The notes below the pieces were generated by a model. The model made no database searches, was not told where the DNA came from, and worked only from the letters and a program-made list of their open reading frames with translations. A stretch of DNA of 64,000 nucleotides, taken from positions 2,026,001 through 2,090,000 of the forward strand of contig CP099617.1 of the NCBI GenBank assembly GCA_024072375.1, given 5' to 3'. This DNA comes from Sphingomonadaceae bacterium OTU29LAMAA1 (GTDB lineage: Bacteria > Pseudomonadota > Alphaproteobacteria > Sphingomonadales > Sphingomonadaceae). Both the position numbers and the translations under genes were made by a program. Positions 61,724 to 64,000 of the stretch are shown here, piece by piece (position 1 is the first letter of the stretch; every line of letters begins with the position of its first letter).

Positions 61724-62707
61724 TCACATCATATCCGATGATCCCATCACGTCCACGCGCGCGCGCAGCACCGACGTCGCTTCGCCGACGCTGCCCGGGG
61801 CGATGTCCTCCAAGATCGACACGAAATCCATCGTGATCCAGCCCTTGATCCGCGCCAGTGCGACGGGGATCGGACTGGATGGTTCGACCCGGCAATAATA
61901 TTCGATCACCGCATCGAGCGACCGCGCGACATCCTCACGCGACTGGATGCGCCCCGGCACGCCAACGCCCCCGGGGGCTAACGGCGCCGCTTCCTCCGCC
62001 GGAGCGACCGGTGCAGACTCGGCGCTCTGCCGGACGAAGGGTGTGATCGCGTGCACGATCGCCTCAATCGCCTCATAGGTCGGGCGGAAATTGGTCCCTG
62101 TCTGGCCGACCAGCCCGGCCTGCTCCGACAGCACCGTATCGGCGCGCTGCAACGCCGCCTCGATCCGACGGAAGCGGTCGGTGACCTCCGCCACCTGCTC
62201 GACCGGCGTATCGGCCAGCGCGGCGCGGAACTGGCCATAGCCTTCGGCCGCGGCGCCCTCGTCGAGGTAGCGCGCGAAGTCAGCACCGGTAAATCTGCCG
62301 AGGCGCGGATGCACGACCAGCGGCACGCGGCGCAGCGGCGCCAGGAATTCGCCGATCCGCACCAGCGATTCGCACGCGCCCTTGCGTCCCTCGACGCCAT
62401 ATTCCTCCAACGTCGGGTGCGCGGTGTCCCAGAAATTTTCGAACAGCCCGGCGAGCAGACCGGCCCCCGCCTCCACGACGGCAAGATCCCCAGCGCGTGC
62501 GCCAGCCCGCATCAGATAGACGGCGAGCCAGACGTCGCGGGTTTGTCGCGCCTGCGCCTCGATCATCGCGATCGCGCGGTCCCAGTCGGCGTCGTCGGAC
62601 GGACATTCGAACGCCTGCTCGATCACCTGCCGGCCGGGATCGTACGACAAATCCGGCCCGGCGGGCGCGTCCGGTGCAACCGGCGTCAGGAACGTTGTGA
62701 GATCCAT
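61724..62707 (-). CDS. tssA: T6SS assembly cap/baseplate protein TssA
   Basis: A 327-residue protein. The N-terminal ImpA_N domain carries AGPDLSYDPGRQVIEQAF, RDVWLAVYLMRAGAR, GLFENFWDTAHPTLEEYG; the C-terminal part has the short TssA-type ending IEYYCRVEPSSPIPVALARIKGWITMDFVSILED. TssA primes and coordinates tube-sheath polymerisation. It is 21 bases after the OmpA-family gene and 81 bases before tssB. Confidence 0.93.
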   Translation of the reverse strand: MDLTTFLTPVAPDAPAGPDLSYDPGRQVIEQAFECPSDDADWDRAIAMIEAQARQTRDVWLAVYLMRAGARAGDLAVVEAGAGLLAGLFENFWDTAHPTLEEYGVEGRKGACESLVRIGEFLAPLRRVPLVVHPRLGRFTGADFARYLDEGAAAEGYGQFRAALADTPVEQVAEVTDRFRRIEAALQRADTVLSEQAGLVGQTGTNFRPTYEAIEAIVHAITPFVRQSAESAPVAPAEEAAPLAPGGVGVPGRIQSREDVARSLDAVIEYYCRVEPSSPIPVALARIKGWITMDFVSILEDIAPGSVGEATSVLRARVDVMGSSDMM

Positions 62708-62728
62708 GTCAAAATCCCGACGCGAGTG

Positions 62729-63415
62729 TCAGGAAATCAACTCCGCCTCGACGCGGCGATTAGCCGGATCGCTTTTGGCCCGACCCGGCAGCGGTACGCT
62801 GGCCCCGTAACCGCGGGTTTGCAAACGACTGCCCTCGACACCCAAGACGATGAGATAATCCGCTACCGCACGGGCACGCGCCGCCGATAGCGGCGTGTTG
62901 ACGCGTGCGCCACCGCGCAGGTCGGTATGCCCCTCGATCAGGAAGCGCTTGTCCTTCAATTCGGGCAGTAGCAGCGACCGCGCGAAGACCTGCGCCGCGC
63001 GAGTCCCTTCGGCAGACAATTGCGCAGAATTCAGCTCGAACCCGATCATCAGGTCGGCACGTGGGCGACGTGCGGTGGCATAATCAACCGCCGGGGTCGC
63101 CGCCGCACCAGCATAGGCCGGGCGACGCTGCGCCAGACCACGCCGCGAGCGCGCCGCGCTGCGTGCAGTTGCCTGACGCGACGGCGCGTTTGCCGCATCG
63201 CCCGCCGCGGACGGCCGCGCGAGGCGGAAGCCCTTCGTGTCAGGCGCATCCCGCGTCGCGACCGGCTGGATCGCGCCATCGCCGCATTTGCCTGCGAACG
63301 TGCAGAGATATTGTTCTACGCTGGGCTTGGAAGCGGACGACGCCGCATCCTGCGCATGGCCAGCGGCAGCGCAAGAAAGGATCGCCAGTGAAACTGTCAG
63401 CATCCGCAACGACAT
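62729..63415 (-). CDS. Exported OmpA-family peptidoglycan-binding protein at the head of the T6SS operon
   Basis: A 228-residue protein with a Sec signal peptide (LRMLTVSLAILSCAAAGHAQ), a short Cys-containing segment (LCTFAGKCGDG), an Arg/Ala/Ser-rich linker (about 85-125) and a C-terminal OmpA/MotB domain: IGFELNSAQLSAEGTRAAQVF, FLIEGHTDLRGG, SAARARAVADYL and NRRVEAELIS. It should bind peptidoglycan from the periplasm and could anchor the secretion apparatus, like TagL/TagN-type accessory proteins. ATG 63415 has GGGAG six bases upstream; the longer 63493 form would lack a proper leader. Confidence 0.88.
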   Translation of the reverse strand: MSLRMLTVSLAILSCAAAGHAQDAASSASKPSVEQYLCTFAGKCGDGAIQPVATRDAPDTKGFRLARPSAAGDAANAPSRQATARSAARSRRGLAQRRPAYAGAAATPAVDYATARRPRADLMIGFELNSAQLSAEGTRAAQVFARSLLLPELKDKRFLIEGHTDLRGGARVNTPLSAARARAVADYLIVLGVEGSRLQTRGYGASVPLPGRAKSDPANRRVEAELIS

Positions 63416-63715
63416 GTCGTACTCCCGTGCATGCACCCGGTGCTGATTGGTCTTAGGACGAGCCCGGATACGAAGCAACCCGTATGGCAGCACTACATGC
63501 GCAATACCGTACCAACCCTATGATCGGAACGTCATTCGGTCTGAAAAGGACGGAATACGTCGCGGACGACTTTTTCTTAACCATGACAATGTCGTGACGG
63601 AGACGGGAAACCTCGCCGGGCGGTACGGACGCAAGGGTAAAGCATTGTACGCTCTGCCAGGTGCCGGTAGGATCGGTGCCGTCGCGCGGTTCGGCGCAAG
63701 TGGCGGGAGTGCTTG
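63416..63715. promoter_or_regulatory. Divergent intergenic region between the T6SS operon and vgrG
   Basis: 300 bases without a gene I can support, clearly richer in A/T than the flanks, with a GACTTTTTCTTAACC tract near 63570. It must contain the promoters for the leftward T6SS operon and for vgrG. A candidate minus-strand promoter is listed separately. I found no clear sigma-54 consensus; no operator is recognisable. Confidence 0.6.
63450..63478 (-). promoter_or_regulatory. Candidate sigma-70-type promoter for the T6SS operon
   Basis: On the minus strand TTGCTT (63478-63473) and TAAGAC (63455-63450) are separated by exactly 17 bases. Transcription would start near 63443, leaving a short leader of about 28 bases before the ATG at 63415 and its GGGAG site. 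The match to the consensus is moderate and could be chance. Confidence 0.35.
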
Positions 63716-64000
63716 GTGGCAGACACGACGCAGCGCCTGACGCAGATGGCGATCGACGTTGGCGACGAGCAGGTCGTCCTCGAACGGATTCAAAGTCACG
63801 AGAGTATCGGGATGCCGTTTGCGGTGCGGGCTGACATCATTTCACCACTGGAAATCGACCTTCAGCCTCATCTCGGAAAACCGGCCTCGCTCAGTGTGTT
63901 GGAGGATGGCGAATTACTCCGCCACTTTCACGGGCTGGTCACCGCGGGCGAATATACGAAGGAATCGCAGGCCGGGCATCATTACCGTCTGTCGATCCAG
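63716..64000 (+). CDS. vgrG: VgrG (TssI) spike protein, 3' truncated by the window end
   Basis: The first 95 residues of a VgrG. The N-terminal gp27-like domain is recognisable: VGDEQVVLERIQSHESIGMP, then FAVRADIISPLEIDLQPHLG and the typical HFHGLVTAGEYT, continuing with HHYRLSI at the edge. GTG 63716 follows GGGAG by six bases; TTG 63713 is a weak alternative. It is divergent from the OmpA/tssA operon. Whether it carries a C-terminal effector domain cannot be seen in this window. Confidence 0.9.
   Translation, partial: MADTTQRLTQMAIDVGDEQVVLERIQSHESIGMPFAVRADIISPLEIDLQPHLGKPASLSVLEDGELLRHFHGLVTAGEYTKESQAGHHYRLSIQ

Noticed and set aside
63695..63720. TGGCGGGAGTGCTTGG upstream of vgrG as a sigma-54 promoter.
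   Set aside because: It deviates from the TGGCAC-N5-TTGC consensus at key positions and overlaps the ribosome binding site and start codon of vgrG.

Overview
The window looks like chromosomal DNA from a sphingomonad alphaproteobacterium (Sphingomonas or a close relative). The evidence is high GC throughout, a mipZ-type division ATPase at the left edge, a bifunctional phosphoglucomutase/phosphomannomutase, a HisKA_2-type kinase, and a compact alphaproteobacterial type VI secretion (T6SS) locus. No rRNA, tRNA, CRISPR array, transposase or integrase is visible.

Left part (1-17400, housekeeping and signalling). It starts with a truncated mipZ, a membrane-anchored J-domain protein, the hexose-phosphate mutase, a PH-domain membrane protein and an ExoX-like exonuclease. 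Two signalling modules follow. One is a CHASE3 histidine kinase, a single-domain response regulator and a receiver/HisKA_2 kinase (3745-6745). The other is a DUF4173 membrane protein, an OmpR-type regulator and a histidine kinase (8353-12205), with start and stop codons overlapping. Between and after them lie DUF1440 and DUF2236 proteins, a CocE/NonD-type hydrolase, a YegD-like Hsp70 and a periplasmic oligogalacturonate-lyase-like protein.

Middle-left (17414-22627). A divergent envelope module matches the E. coli yjfIJKLMC set: glutathionylspermidine-synthetase-like enzyme, PspA paralogue and DUF2170 on the minus strand; DUF2491, DUF350 and DUF1190 on the plus strand. A two-TM potassium channel with an intact TVGYGD filter is added at the head of the plus-strand unit. 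Three small genes follow, one of them (22673-22828) without any ATG/GTG/TTG start in its frame.

Right part (23771-64000). A nearly complete T6SS is split into two minus-strand blocks: tssK-tssL-tssM-tagF-pppA-ppkA (33056 to 23771) and ompA-like-tssA-tssB-tssC-hcp-tagJ-tssE-tssF-tssG-clpV (63415 to 52153), with vgrG starting divergently at 63716 and cut by the window end. No TssJ and no Fha protein are seen here, although the kinase/phosphatase pair is present and a shared threonine motif occurs in PpkA and TssL. The block between the two halves carries likely cargo: a lipoprotein, a glycine-zipper protein with a small membrane partner, and a peptidoglycan-binding amidase with a lipoprotein partner. 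It also carries a tightly overlapping operon of TpsB transporter, 2514-residue TpsA exoprotein, CHAT-caspase-like lipoprotein and CPBP intramembrane protease. A divergent plus-strand pair (M23 peptidase and an unknown protein) faces that operon.

The observations I rate highest are the TpsB-TpsA-CHAT-CPBP operon inside a T6SS island, the two candidate effector-immunity pairs, the yjf-type module with a channel, and two genes that seem to start on near-cognate codons (CTG or ATC).
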